Below are positions 23,198 through 28,908 of a stretch of 29,525 bases of DNA, piece after piece. Origin of the DNA: a virus. Positions within the stretch are counted from its first letter, which is position 1. Each line of letters starts with the position of its first letter. Location: positions 1 to 29,525 of the IMG/VR virus record IMGVR_UViG_3300020445_000046; one strand, given 5' to 3'. The position numbers and the translations under genes are program-made. The notes under the pieces are model-generated. The model had not been told where the DNA came from and did not search any database. It was given only the letters and a program-made list of their open reading frames with translations.

Positions 23198-23994
23198 ATC
23201 CTCCTTTTATAAATGAACCGAAGGTTAAAGATTTACCAGAATTAACAATAATTCCTCCTGCGGAAATAATTCCTCCAACTACTTTTGGTCAATTACCGTT
23301 TGGATTTGTTCCCATTATTGAACTTCCTTGTGTTGTAGCCAGAGATAAAAAAACAGGTACAGGTAGCGAAATGTTTAATGTAGATCCCGAAAATAATCTC
23401 ACGGTCTGCGATTTTGCTCCTCCTATGTACATTGCTCCTGATCTTTATGCTGATATACAACCACCAAAACCTAATACTGATTTAGTTAAAGGCTTAAACA
23501 ATGTAGGAGAGGAAGTGAAAAAAGAGGATGGAAAAAGTGACGAGAAAGGCGATTCCAACGTAGGTCAACAAAATACAAACACCTCAAATATTGATGGACA
23601 GTTTATTGCAGAAGTTTTGCCTTGCCCACCATTAGACACACTTGCTAAAACTCCTATTGGTTCTTTAGGAAAAGGAGGACTTGCAAGAATTAAAGGTTGG
23701 AGAAGAGATCCAGTTACAAATAAATGTGAAACGGTATGGCAAGGTTTAAACCCACTTGAAATAGCAGGAAATTATTCTCCCCCTGTTCCATTATTAGTTT
23801 CAACATCTGCAATAGCTGTCACCAGTATTTTGGCTGTTGGTACGTTGCAGCCCTACATAAAAATCGTTCAAAAGCAGATCCAAAAACAGGTCAAAAAAAG
23901 ATCTAAAAAACTTGCAAAGAGTTTATTTAAGAAGAAGGAGAAGATACTGTCCCTTTCTGAAAGGAGAAAGGCTCAGAGGGATCTTCGGAAATAG
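23188..23994 (+). CDS. Proline-rich membrane protein with basic C-terminal tail
   Basis: 268 residues from a GTG that overlaps the dioxygenase stop by 10 bases. The first 100 residues are Pro-rich (NEPKVKDLPELTIIPPAEII...). Residues about 112-138 are a charged, low-complexity linker. One hydrophobic helix lies near residues 203-222 (LLVSTSAIAVTSILAVGTLQ), followed by about 40 very basic residues (KQIQKQVKKRSKKLAKSLF). The positive tail predicts the C-terminus in the cytoplasm and the N-terminal part across the membrane or in the virion. Its last 68 bp overlap the 3' end of a minus-strand gene. No family recognised. Confidence 0.65.
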   Translation: MELNPPFINEPKVKDLPELTIIPPAEIIPPTTFGQLPFGFVPIIELPCVVARDKKTGTGSEMFNVDPENNLTVCDFAPPMYIAPDLYADIQPPKPNTDLVKGLNNVGEEVKKEDGKSDEKGDSNVGQQNTNTSNIDGQFIAEVLPCPPLDTLAKTPIGSLGKGGLARIKGWRRDPVTNKCETVWQGLNPLEIAGNYSPPVPLLVSTSAIAVTSILAVGTLQPYIKIVQKQIQKQVKKRSKKLAKSLFKKKEKILSLSERRKAQRDLRK

Positions 23995-24649
23995 AGTGAG
24001 TGTGATCTATCAAGGTATTAGGTTTTGAGACTAATTCAATATCTGAGCATAATATTTCGTACTTAGTTCCTTTCTTAAATTGCACTCCATTTTTCAAAAG
24101 ATCTGCACAATGCTTGGCCCTTCCTAATTCATACGATAAACGTGCGTCTTCGTGTTTTGCCTGTAAAAGGTTTACTAAATGAACTTGTCCTTCCCTGCAT
24201 TTTCTTACACTTTTTCGATCTAGATTTACATTGAAAGATAAACTTATTCCAGGGCTAATTGCAAAATTAGTTTTTTCAAATCTTTCTACTGTTCTATAAC
24301 CACGAATCAATGTTGGGTCGTCAACCTCTCCATCACCTATTTCATTCCCGTTTTCATCTGTAGCACCCTTTACGTCTTTAGTTGAATAGATAGGCTCAAG
24401 GAAACTGTCAACCTTTGGTAGCCCTCCAGAATAATTGCCCATCAAAAAAGGTTGAATAACCAAAGTATCACCTTGGCATTGAACTTGATTTAATGATAAA
24501 GTATTTGTAAATTGTTTACTCGCATAGTTCATTACACCAATATTTGATACCGACCCGGAACTATTACTTACCGGGTTGTTAGTCATGTTTGTATCTGCAA
24601 TTGCAGGACTATTTATTAACAATAGTGCTGCAAATAAATACCTCTTCAT
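23927..24649 (-). CDS. Exported protein of unknown function, last gene of the minus-strand cassette
   Basis: 240 residues with a clear Sec signal peptide (MKRYLFAALLLINSPAIA, cut before DT). The mature part opens with Asn/Ser-rich text (NMTNNPVSNSSGSVSNIGV). It carries FTNTLSLNQVQCQGDTLVI, FEKTNFAISPGISLSFNVNL, and CREGQVHLVNLLQAKHEDAR with AKHCADLLKNGVQF, where paired cysteines could form disulfides. It overlaps the upstream cassette gene by four bases. Its 3' end overlaps the convergent plus-strand gene. No family recognised. Secretion through the host Sec system is the firm inference. Confidence 0.7.
   Translation of the reverse strand: MKRYLFAALLLINSPAIADTNMTNNPVSNSSGSVSNIGVMNYASKQFTNTLSLNQVQCQGDTLVIQPFLMGNYSGGLPKVDSFLEPIYSTKDVKGATDENGNEIGDGEVDDPTLIRGYRTVERFEKTNFAISPGISLSFNVNLDRKSVRKCREGQVHLVNLLQAKHEDARLSYELGRAKHCADLLKNGVQFKKGTKYEILCSDIELVSKPNTLIDHTHSISEDPSEPFSFQKGTVSSPSS
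23952..23971. other. Stem-loop within convergent 3' overlap
   Basis: CCTTTCT (23952-23958) and AGAAAGG (23965-23971) form a perfect 7-bp stem with a 6-nt loop, inside the coding overlap of the two convergent genes. It lacks a T-tract on either strand, so terminator function is doubtful. Confidence 0.25.
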
Positions 24650-25068
24650 TGGGTAAATGTTGACATTGTTTCTGTGACAGATTCGGTAACAATATCTCTA
24701 TTTATTCGAGTAAAACTTTTCAAACCAGGTCCGTGATAACTTTCAATTAGATTCGTCGCTGCTCCTTGAGTCTGCATAGTAACCGTAGGTTTAGAATTAA
24801 GGTCGATCCCATGATGAGTAGTAGTAACTCCATCTACAACGTGGCTCCCTGTAGTAACAGTAGTAGGTAATAAATCACCTTGAATGTTTAAATTAGTACC
24901 CCCAACAGAATATTCATACCCAGTCGAATATGACCACGATTCTATTAACTCAGTTGTATTTTGTTTGCTTTCTGTTCTAGAAGTTGTACTTCCACTATTA
25001 AATCCAGGTATAACTGGAACTGCTTGTACTGGAACGGATAATAAGGTTATTAATAATAAATAACGCAT
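24646..25068 (-). CDS. Small exported protein of unknown function
   Basis: 140 residues with a short signal peptide (MRYLLLITLLSVPVQA). The mature part is rich in Thr, Ser and Gly and free of Cys. It contains TELIESWSYSTGYEYSVGGT and VDGVTTTHHGIDLNSKPTV, and ends in a Thr/Ser/Glu tail. It is predicted all-beta. The start overlaps the stop of the upstream cassette gene by one base, and the stop overlaps the next start by four. Function unknown. Confidence 0.65.
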   Translation of the reverse strand: MRYLLLITLLSVPVQAVPVIPGFNSGSTTSRTESKQNTTELIESWSYSTGYEYSVGGTNLNIQGDLLPTTVTTGSHVVDGVTTTHHGIDLNSKPTVTMQTQGAATNLIESYHGPGLKSFTRINRDIVTESVTETMSTFTQ

Positions 25069-25580
25069 TAATCACCTATCGATAAAGATGAAGTTATTGA
25101 TCCAGTTACAGATGTCCCGGACTTGCCTGGAGTAAGTCCTATCGTGCCACCAGATACACTTGTAATTGTTGCAGCTAATCCAGTATTATCTCCACCAGTA
25201 TATGTAATTGTATCTCCCAACATTGGAAGACTTCCGACTGCTCCATGACTTATAGATGTTGCACTTGGAACATCATCACCCTGCAAAAATGTTTCTGAAA
25301 AAGTTGTAGCTGCCCCGGCAGTCGTCTGAGTATAAGAACCGCTGCCATGCGTTGCAGCAACTCCTGTTAGAGAGTTATTTGATGATGCTGGAACATCTAA
25401 ATGTCCCATTGTTCCTGCTGTTACTCCAGAGCTACTCATTGAATAAGTTGAACCTATTCTTTTCGCATGAGAGTAACTTCCATCAACAGAAGCTTGTGCT
25501 GTGGCTGTGATCTTGTGGGTGATGCCTCCTGAGTAGGCTGGTGTTGCTAATAAAAGCAAAAGGGGAAGAAAGCGTTTCAT
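25068..25580 (-). CDS. Exported Ser/Gly/Thr-rich protein of unknown function
   Basis: 170 residues with signal peptide MKRFLPLLLLLATPAYS. The mature protein is Gly/Ser/Thr-rich (ITHKITATAQASVDGSYSHA, SYTQTTAGAATTFSETFLQG, GDTITYTGGDNTGLAATITS), predicted beta-structured and without Cys. The composition suits a surface-exposed or fibre-like protein. It is unusual for virion parts to carry Sec signals, because phage structural proteins assemble in the cytoplasm. The gene is two bases from its upstream neighbour. Function unknown. Confidence 0.65.
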   Translation of the reverse strand: MKRFLPLLLLLATPAYSGGITHKITATAQASVDGSYSHAKRIGSTYSMSSSGVTAGTMGHLDVPASSNNSLTGVAATHGSGSYTQTTAGAATTFSETFLQGDDVPSATSISHGAVGSLPMLGDTITYTGGDNTGLAATITSVSGGTIGLTPGKSGTSVTGSITSSLSIGD

Positions 25581-25582
25581 GG

Positions 25583-26143
25583 TTAGTCAGGCAGCAAATA
25601 CAATGTTTCGCTGATTTTCTTTGCTGTTACATTAGCTATTTTATCTACTGGACCTTGTTCATAGGTAACAACTAAGACTCCCCAAGCATCCTCCTTCCCT
25701 GTAATAGGACAAGCAACATTGATAAAAGCTCTATCTAATTTGGTGCATTGAGCTAATACAAAATGCCCTATCACCTGTTCATCTCCTGGCATCCAATATC
25801 CAGTAGGCACTGGATCGACTGATGTTCTAGGGAAGTTGGCAATAGGAACAATATTTCTAGCGTCAGGCCAGTCATACAGCCAGACAGAACTTATATCTCT
25901 GTTCTTGGTGAGGATTCCATTTAACAAAGCTTCTACTTTTAGTTTCTTGCTTGGATCTTCTTCAAATAGAACGCTGATTTCCTTGTCGCCTCCATCATCA
26001 ACGATTTTTGATTCGTTATAAGCCTTAAAGCCAATTAGACCTATTGCTGAAATAGCAGATAGGCCCACGATCTTCATTAAAAACTTGCTCCAGTTTTGCT
26101 CTGGAGAAATAATATTTTTAACGGTTTCTATTGCTGCCTTCAC
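25583..26143 (-). CDS. Membrane-anchored protein with exported sensor-like (GAF-like) domain
   Basis: 186 residues. A basic N-terminus is followed by one hydrophobic helix (FLMKIVGLSAISAIGLIGF, residues 21-39). This predicts N-in topology with the remaining 145 residues outside the cytoplasm. After a helical part, LLNGILTKNRDISSVWLYDWPDARNIVPIANFP and CPITGKEDAWGVLVVTYEQG read like the strands of a GAF/PAS-type small-molecule domain. That is by eye only. It starts in a four-base overlap with the holin-like gene. A role in monitoring or remodelling the envelope is conceivable but unproven. Confidence 0.6.
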   Translation of the reverse strand: MKAAIETVKNIISPEQNWSKFLMKIVGLSAISAIGLIGFKAYNESKIVDDGGDKEISVLFEEDPSKKLKVEALLNGILTKNRDISSVWLYDWPDARNIVPIANFPRTSVDPVPTGYWMPGDEQVIGHFVLAQCTKLDRAFINVACPITGKEDAWGVLVVTYEQGPVDKIANVTAKKISETLYLLPD

Positions 26144-26583
26144 GTTAATTTACCTGTCTGTGGATCTACTTCCTTGCCAGAAATAGGATCAATTCGAGGC
26201 TTATCAGGCACAAGCTTTATTGGAGTTTCAACTCTAATAATAGTATATGGCACTCCACTGTCATAGCCTGCTCCCTGAGCCTTCTTTTTCTCTTCATCAG
26301 CTTTGTAAGTTCCATCACCTCTTTTTTTTGCTGTCTCTAAACCAAAACTTGCCAGGGCGCCCGTGAAAACCGAAGCTATGAAAGTCGGGTCGATCCTTTC
26401 TTGTTTACCTAAACCAGGCAATTCTACATAGTTTAATGTTAAAATAAAGCCACTCCAGATGACAACGCCAAGCCTCACGAATGTAGACAAGACTTGCAGT
26501 TGTTCTTCTTTATCATCTAATCCCTCTTTAAGTTTTTGAAGAGGATTTTTCTTTTTCGGTTCGTCTACTTTTTGTTCTGCCAT
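26140..26583 (-). CDS. Two-helix membrane protein, holin-like
   Basis: 147 residues and the first gene of the minus-strand cassette. A charged N-terminus (KKKNPLQKLKEGLDDKEEQL) is followed by two hydrophobic segments (FVRLGVVIWSGFILTLNYV, about 37-55, and FIASVFTGALASFGLET, about 69-85), with LPGLGKQERID between them. A hydrophilic C-terminal tail contains VETPIKLVPDKPRIDP. Two short helices with charged ends fit class II holins, and small proteins with a similar middle region are annotated as holins in marine phages. The tail is longer than usual. No endolysin is visible in the window. It is divergent from the plus-strand gene at 26635. Confidence 0.5.
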   Translation of the reverse strand: MAEQKVDEPKKKNPLQKLKEGLDDKEEQLQVLSTFVRLGVVIWSGFILTLNYVELPGLGKQERIDPTFIASVFTGALASFGLETAKKRGDGTYKADEEKKKAQGAGYDSGVPYTIIRVETPIKLVPDKPRIDPISGKEVDPQTGKLT

Positions 26584-26634
26584 GCGGAAAAAGCTGAAAA
26601 CATTACTAATCTAGACATAAATGGCTTAAAAGTA

Positions 26635-26826
26635 ATGAAATTCCTTTCCCAAGCTCAAAAGGAAGTAATAGCCGAAGCTCATGGCATAACTGTTGAATCT
26701 ATAAATAAAAGAATTGAGTTATGGAGCATCATTAATGATCCAGATATATCACAGCCTGATCTTGTAGAAGCTCAAAAGGCATGGATTAAGATACAGCAAG
26801 GAACTTGGCCTAATGTAAATGTCTGA
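26635..26826 (+). CDS. Small hypothetical protein
   Basis: 63 residues from ATG 26635 (MKFLSQAQKEVIAEAHGI). A longer frame reaches back to 26536 but would run antisense through the start of the holin-like gene, so the internal ATG is preferred. The N-terminal helix SQAQKEVIAEAHGITVESIN has a helix-turn-helix-like look, though it is too short to claim DNA binding. Its stop overlaps the next start by eight bases (ATGTCTGA). Function unknown. Confidence 0.5.
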   Translation: MKFLSQAQKEVIAEAHGITVESINKRIELWSIINDPDISQPDLVEAQKAWIKIQQGTWPNVNV

Positions 26827-26998
26827 AATTGTTGCTGCCTTAATTGGTGCTATGGTGTCAGCCTTGCTGATGGTTCTTGGTAATCGCTCGAATAAACGCC
26901 AAGGAGACATCAGAGAGATCTTTCATCGCCTCAACGCCATAGACAAGGAATTAGTTAGGCTTGACTCAGCTAGACCTCGTAATTGGCGTGGACAGTGA
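26819..26998 (+). CDS. Small single-pass membrane protein (59 aa)
   Basis: Starts at an ATG overlapping the preceding stop by eight bases. It begins MSEIVAALIGAMVSALLMVLG, a transmembrane helix at the very N-terminus. A basic amphipathic segment follows (NRSNKRQGDIREIFHRLNAI and on to RPRNWRGQ). The layout (one N-terminal helix plus a charged helix) resembles small phage i-spanin or accessory lysis proteins, but it is too short to assign. A stem-loop follows directly after the stop. Confidence 0.55.
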   Translation: MSEIVAALIGAMVSALLMVLGNRSNKRQGDIREIFHRLNAIDKELVRLDSARPRNWRGQ

Positions 26999-27002
26999 AA
27001 AA

Positions 27003-27030
27003 CCCCTAGTGTCCTCTACGAGACTAGGGG
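27003..27030. terminator. Intrinsic terminator-like hairpin
   Basis: CCCCTAGT (27003-27010) and ACTAGGGG (27023-27030) form a perfect 8-bp stem with a 12-nt loop, four bases after the stop of the preceding gene. On the plus strand it is followed by CTTCTCTGCT. On the minus strand it is followed by TTTTT, so it is better formed for minus-strand transcripts and may act in both directions. Confidence 0.6.
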
Positions 27031-27128
27031 CTTCTCTGCTACATCAAGTCCCACCTCGACGTTTAATAACTTACTTGTGTGAGTAGTAAATTACAAAAAT
27101 ATTTTAGCCATTTCCATGAATATTTCAA

Positions 27129-27284
27129 ATGAAAAAACTTTTTTTCAGCAGCGAGCGAGGGAAACGCTTTACCCTCTGGGTACTTGAAGCTGCCACCGAA
27201 CAAACTAACAACAGTCTTAATGAATCAGACGTTGATTTTATAGAGGCTAGACTGTGGCCTAACAGGACTCTTAAGCTTCAATGA
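27129..27284 (+). CDS. Small hypothetical protein (51 aa)
   Basis: Begins MKKLFFSSERGKRFTLWVLE and ends RLWPNRTLKLQ. It is basic with a few aromatics and has no membrane segment. The stop codon shares bases with the next ATG (27281), giving the ATGA coupling used across this phage, which supports it as a real gene. No ribosome binding site is clear. Function unknown. Confidence 0.5.
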   Translation: MKKLFFSSERGKRFTLWVLEAATEQTNNSLNESDVDFIEARLWPNRTLKLQ

Positions 27285-27451
27285 TGATTCATAGGGCTAT
27301 TAAGACGGTAATGGGCAATGATGTAGTTACCGCAATGCGTTTAGATCGCCTTTACGTCTTGGATGGTCGTCATATTCCAAGTCATAAGTTACATAATTCA
27401 TACGCTGGATTAATTGAAAAAGCTGATGAGTTAGAAGATGGATTTGAATAA
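27281..27451 (+). CDS. Small hypothetical protein (56 aa)
   Basis: Starts in an ATGA overlap with the preceding gene: MMIHRAIKTVMGNDVVTAMR, then LDRLYVLDGRHIPSHKLHNS, ending in an acidic LEKADE/EDGFE-type tail. A compact alpha/beta protein is likely. Its 3' end overlaps the next small gene by 14 bases. Function unknown. Confidence 0.5.
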   Translation: MMIHRAIKTVMGNDVVTAMRLDRLYVLDGRHIPSHKLHNSYAGLIEKADELEDGFE

Positions 27452-27569
27452 TTGTCAGTGTCCTCATTGCAAAGAATTACGAAGGCAACAGCTTCGGGCT
27501 TACTTACGTCAGGAAAAATTGCTAAAGATAAAAGAAAAGCATGAAACCAGTAGATCTTACGTTTCTTGA
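27438..27569 (+). CDS. Very small Cys-cluster protein (43 aa)
   Basis: Begins MDLNNCQCPHCKELRRQQLR. Three cysteines in C-x-C-x2-C plus a His could form half of a zinc site, and the rest is a basic helix (AYLRQEKLLKIKEKHETSRS). It overlaps the previous gene by 14 bases and the next by 29. The overlap and shortness make it less certain than its neighbours. Confidence 0.35.
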   Translation: MDLNNCQCPHCKELRRQQLRAYLRQEKLLKIKEKHETSRSYVS

Positions 27570-27813
27570 GGCTTTGGCTTCAAAACCAACATTAGAGGAG
27601 GAATTGATAATTGAAAAAAGAGTGCTTGAGATAAAAGCAACCCACGACATAGACGATGTGCGTAAGTATGCAATAGCTTTACAGCGTCAAAATTTACATC
27701 AAAGCTATTTTATTGCTAATTGCTTAGAGCAAATAGCAAAGTTACAAGGAAGACTCGTAGCCAAAGAAATGAATCCTCCTAATTTCGTACAAAGATTTTT
27801 TAGGTTTAAGTAG
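27541..27813 (+). CDS. Small helical protein, possibly NblA-like
   Basis: 90 residues, predicted as two helices: KPTLEEELIIEKRVLEIK, then DIDDVRKYAIALQRQNLHQS and FIANCLEQIAKLQ. The order LE.E..i......i......dv..ya..L.rQN...s.fI...L.qI resembles the helical hairpin of NblA-type phycobilisome-degradation proteins, known in some cyanophages. The match is by eye and loose, and several other small cyanobacterial helical proteins would look similar. It converges on a minus-strand gene with an 8-bp 3' overlap. Confidence 0.55.
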   Translation: MKPVDLTFLEALASKPTLEEELIIEKRVLEIKATHDIDDVRKYAIALQRQNLHQSYFIANCLEQIAKLQGRLVAKEMNPPNFVQRFFRFK

Positions 27814-28024
27814 AAGGACAAAATTTAGCAATATCGCCTTTCATCCATTTGATTTCTTGATTAGCAACAGGAACTTCTGGATATTGAATTGAGTACCACC
27901 GATAGTCACAGGTGACACATCTCCTGCGTCTAATGGTAACTCCATCAGGGTCACGCCTAGTGCATACGACTCTAGTCCTAGTGTTCCCACATTCAGGACA
28001 GTCTGCTTGAATTTTATTAACCAT
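27806..28024 (-). CDS. NrdR-like zinc-ribbon protein lacking an ATP-cone
   Basis: 72 residues. CPECGNTRTRVVCTRRDPDG, then IRRRRCVTCDYRW, gives C9-x2-C12 ... C36-x2-C39 with the RRR block before the second pair. This is the layout of the NrdR N-terminal zinc ribbon (CP.C....trVvdsR...dg..iRRRR.C..C..R). The ATP-cone domain that follows in NrdR is absent; instead there is a 25-residue tail. It may bind DNA or act as a small transcription modulator. It starts at an ATG overlapping the upstream stop by one base. Confidence 0.7.
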   Translation of the reverse strand: MVNKIQADCPECGNTRTRVVCTRRDPDGVTIRRRRCVTCDYRWYSIQYPEVPVANQEIKWMKGDIAKFCPST

Positions 28025-28233
28025 TATGGGGCTGGAACCAGTATGTGTTGTGCGTGTTCTGACCGCCTGCCATCAGGCCATTTTACTCCGTAGTAATAGC
28101 AAATGCGGTTCCTTACGTTGTGTTTTTCTATAACCTTGATGATAGTTCCGACAGCAGGTTCTATTTGTAAAAAGACTCCTGTGTTTCTTTTTTTATTGAC
28201 CTGATCGTTAAGTTCAAATTTTGGAGAAGGCAT
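28024..28233 (-). CDS. Small SH3/KOW-like protein
   Basis: 69 residues, all-beta: FELNDQVNKKRNTGVFLQIE, AVGTIIKVIEKH, CYYYGVKWPDGRRSEHAQHI. The pattern 'lndqV......GtIi.V.e.....y.YgVkWpDG...eh....l' is that of small SH3-barrel or tudor-like proteins frequent in cyanobacteria and their phages, function unknown. Its 16-nt leader is identical to that of the dioxygenase gene upstream (28231-28249 versus 28788-28806). The gene is coupled to the zinc-ribbon gene downstream. Confidence 0.6.
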   Translation of the reverse strand: MPSPKFELNDQVNKKRNTGVFLQIEPAVGTIIKVIEKHNVRNRICYYYGVKWPDGRRSEHAQHILVPAP

Positions 28234-28249
28234 AAAAGATAATTTGCTA
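28231..28249. repeat. 19-bp direct repeat, left copy
   Basis: CATAAAAGATAATTTGCTA here and at 28788-28806 are identical. On the minus strand each reads TAGCAAATTATCTTTT followed by an ATG start. It fills nearly the whole 20-bp gap between the small SH3-like gene and the dioxygenase gene. Confidence 0.9.
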
Positions 28250-28253
28250 ATAA

Positions 28254-28790
28254 TTAGCTTAAATCTATTCTAATCCCAGATACAAAAATTTTTTTATTTT
28301 CGTTAGTGAGAAGACCTTCATGCGATATTCCCGCATGAAAAAAAACTCCTGTATTCTTTGTAGGTTTTATCTTTAGGCTAGTTCTTTCTTTATATTTAGG
28401 GTGTGTTTCATTTAAATAAAATTGTGTGTGTCCATCATCACAATCATTTAAATAAATAAACATTACAAAATCTTCGTTATTAAGATGGTTGTGACAAGCC
28501 ATAGAATTTCCTTTTCCATATTTCATCATGTGATTAAACGAAATTTGTATTTGATAAAAATTATCTATTTCAAGAAAATTGTGAATTAAATTTAATAATT
28601 CTTTTTCTCTAAAATTATTGTATTCTTCGTCTTTCCATTCAAGTAAATTACCTGTTAAATATCCTTTTCCTCGAAAACAAGGATTAGAGTCTAAAAAAGG
28701 AAAGTCTTTTTGATATTCATCAAATTTTTTATTTAAGAAATTAGTTATTCTAGATTCTACTTTAAAGGTTTTTAGTGCAGGGATATTCAT
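28254..28790 (-). CDS. Putative 2OG-Fe(II) dioxygenase (prolyl-4-hydroxylase-like)
   Basis: 178 residues. The core has YGKGNSMACHNHLNNEDFVM, FIYLNDCDDGHTQFYLNETH, LKIKPTKNTGVFFHAGISHE and KKIFVSGIRIDLS. YLND...G.T.F and 'kP..ntGvfF....sHeG......K.f..giRiDl' are typical of P4H-like enzymes. Distal iron ligand H157 and 2OG-binding R174 are clear. The proximal pair is H100-x-H102 (or H102-x-N104) instead of the usual HxD, an unusual feature. The gene looks more AT-rich than its flanks and lies between 19-bp direct repeats, so it may have been gained as a unit. Substrate unknown. Confidence 0.75.
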   Translation of the reverse strand: MNIPALKTFKVESRITNFLNKKFDEYQKDFPFLDSNPCFRGKGYLTGNLLEWKDEEYNNFREKELLNLIHNFLEIDNFYQIQISFNHMMKYGKGNSMACHNHLNNEDFVMFIYLNDCDDGHTQFYLNETHPKYKERTSLKIKPTKNTGVFFHAGISHEGLLTNENKKIFVSGIRIDLS

Positions 28791-28806
28791 AAAAGATAAT
28801 TTGCTA
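28788..28806. repeat. 19-bp direct repeat, right copy
   Basis: Identical to 28231-28249, with 557 bp between equivalent positions. It supplies the leader and start codon of the dioxygenase gene. No Shine-Dalgarno sequence is visible in it. TTATCT could be a -10 box giving a nearly leaderless transcript, or the repeat could act as a translation element. Confidence 0.9.
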
Positions 28807-28834
28807 GTAACTTTTTTTAAGTTATTTTAAGTTT

Positions 28835-28856
28835 GGAGTGGGATGGAATACGCTCC
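28835..28856. other. Stem-loop 1 in divergent intergenic region
   Basis: GGAGTG (28835-28840) pairs with CGCTCC (28851-28856), six pairs including one G-T, with a 10-nt loop. It lies 10 bp before a larger hairpin. Confidence 0.45.
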
Positions 28857-28866
28857 ACAACAGACA

Positions 28867-28908
28867 GAGAATCCCCTTTAGTCCTGATCCCCAGCTAAAG
28901 GGTTTCTC
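28867..28908. other. Stem-loop 2 in divergent intergenic region
   Basis: GAGAATCCCCTTTAG (28867-28881) pairs with CTAAAGGGTTTCTC (28895-28908): an inner 8-bp stem CCCTTTAG/CTAAAGGG, a small TC/T internal loop, then GAGAA/TTCTC. It sits in the 133-bp gap between divergent genes, 15 bp before the ATG at 28924. It could be a terminator-like insulator, a leader structure, or part of a small RNA. There is no clean T-tract on either side. Confidence 0.5.

Noticed and set aside
26536-26634. Longer N-terminus for the 63-aa gene
   Set aside because: It would run antisense through the N-terminus of the holin-like gene and has a Phe-rich, non-protein-like sequence. The ATG at 26635 gives a clean small protein.
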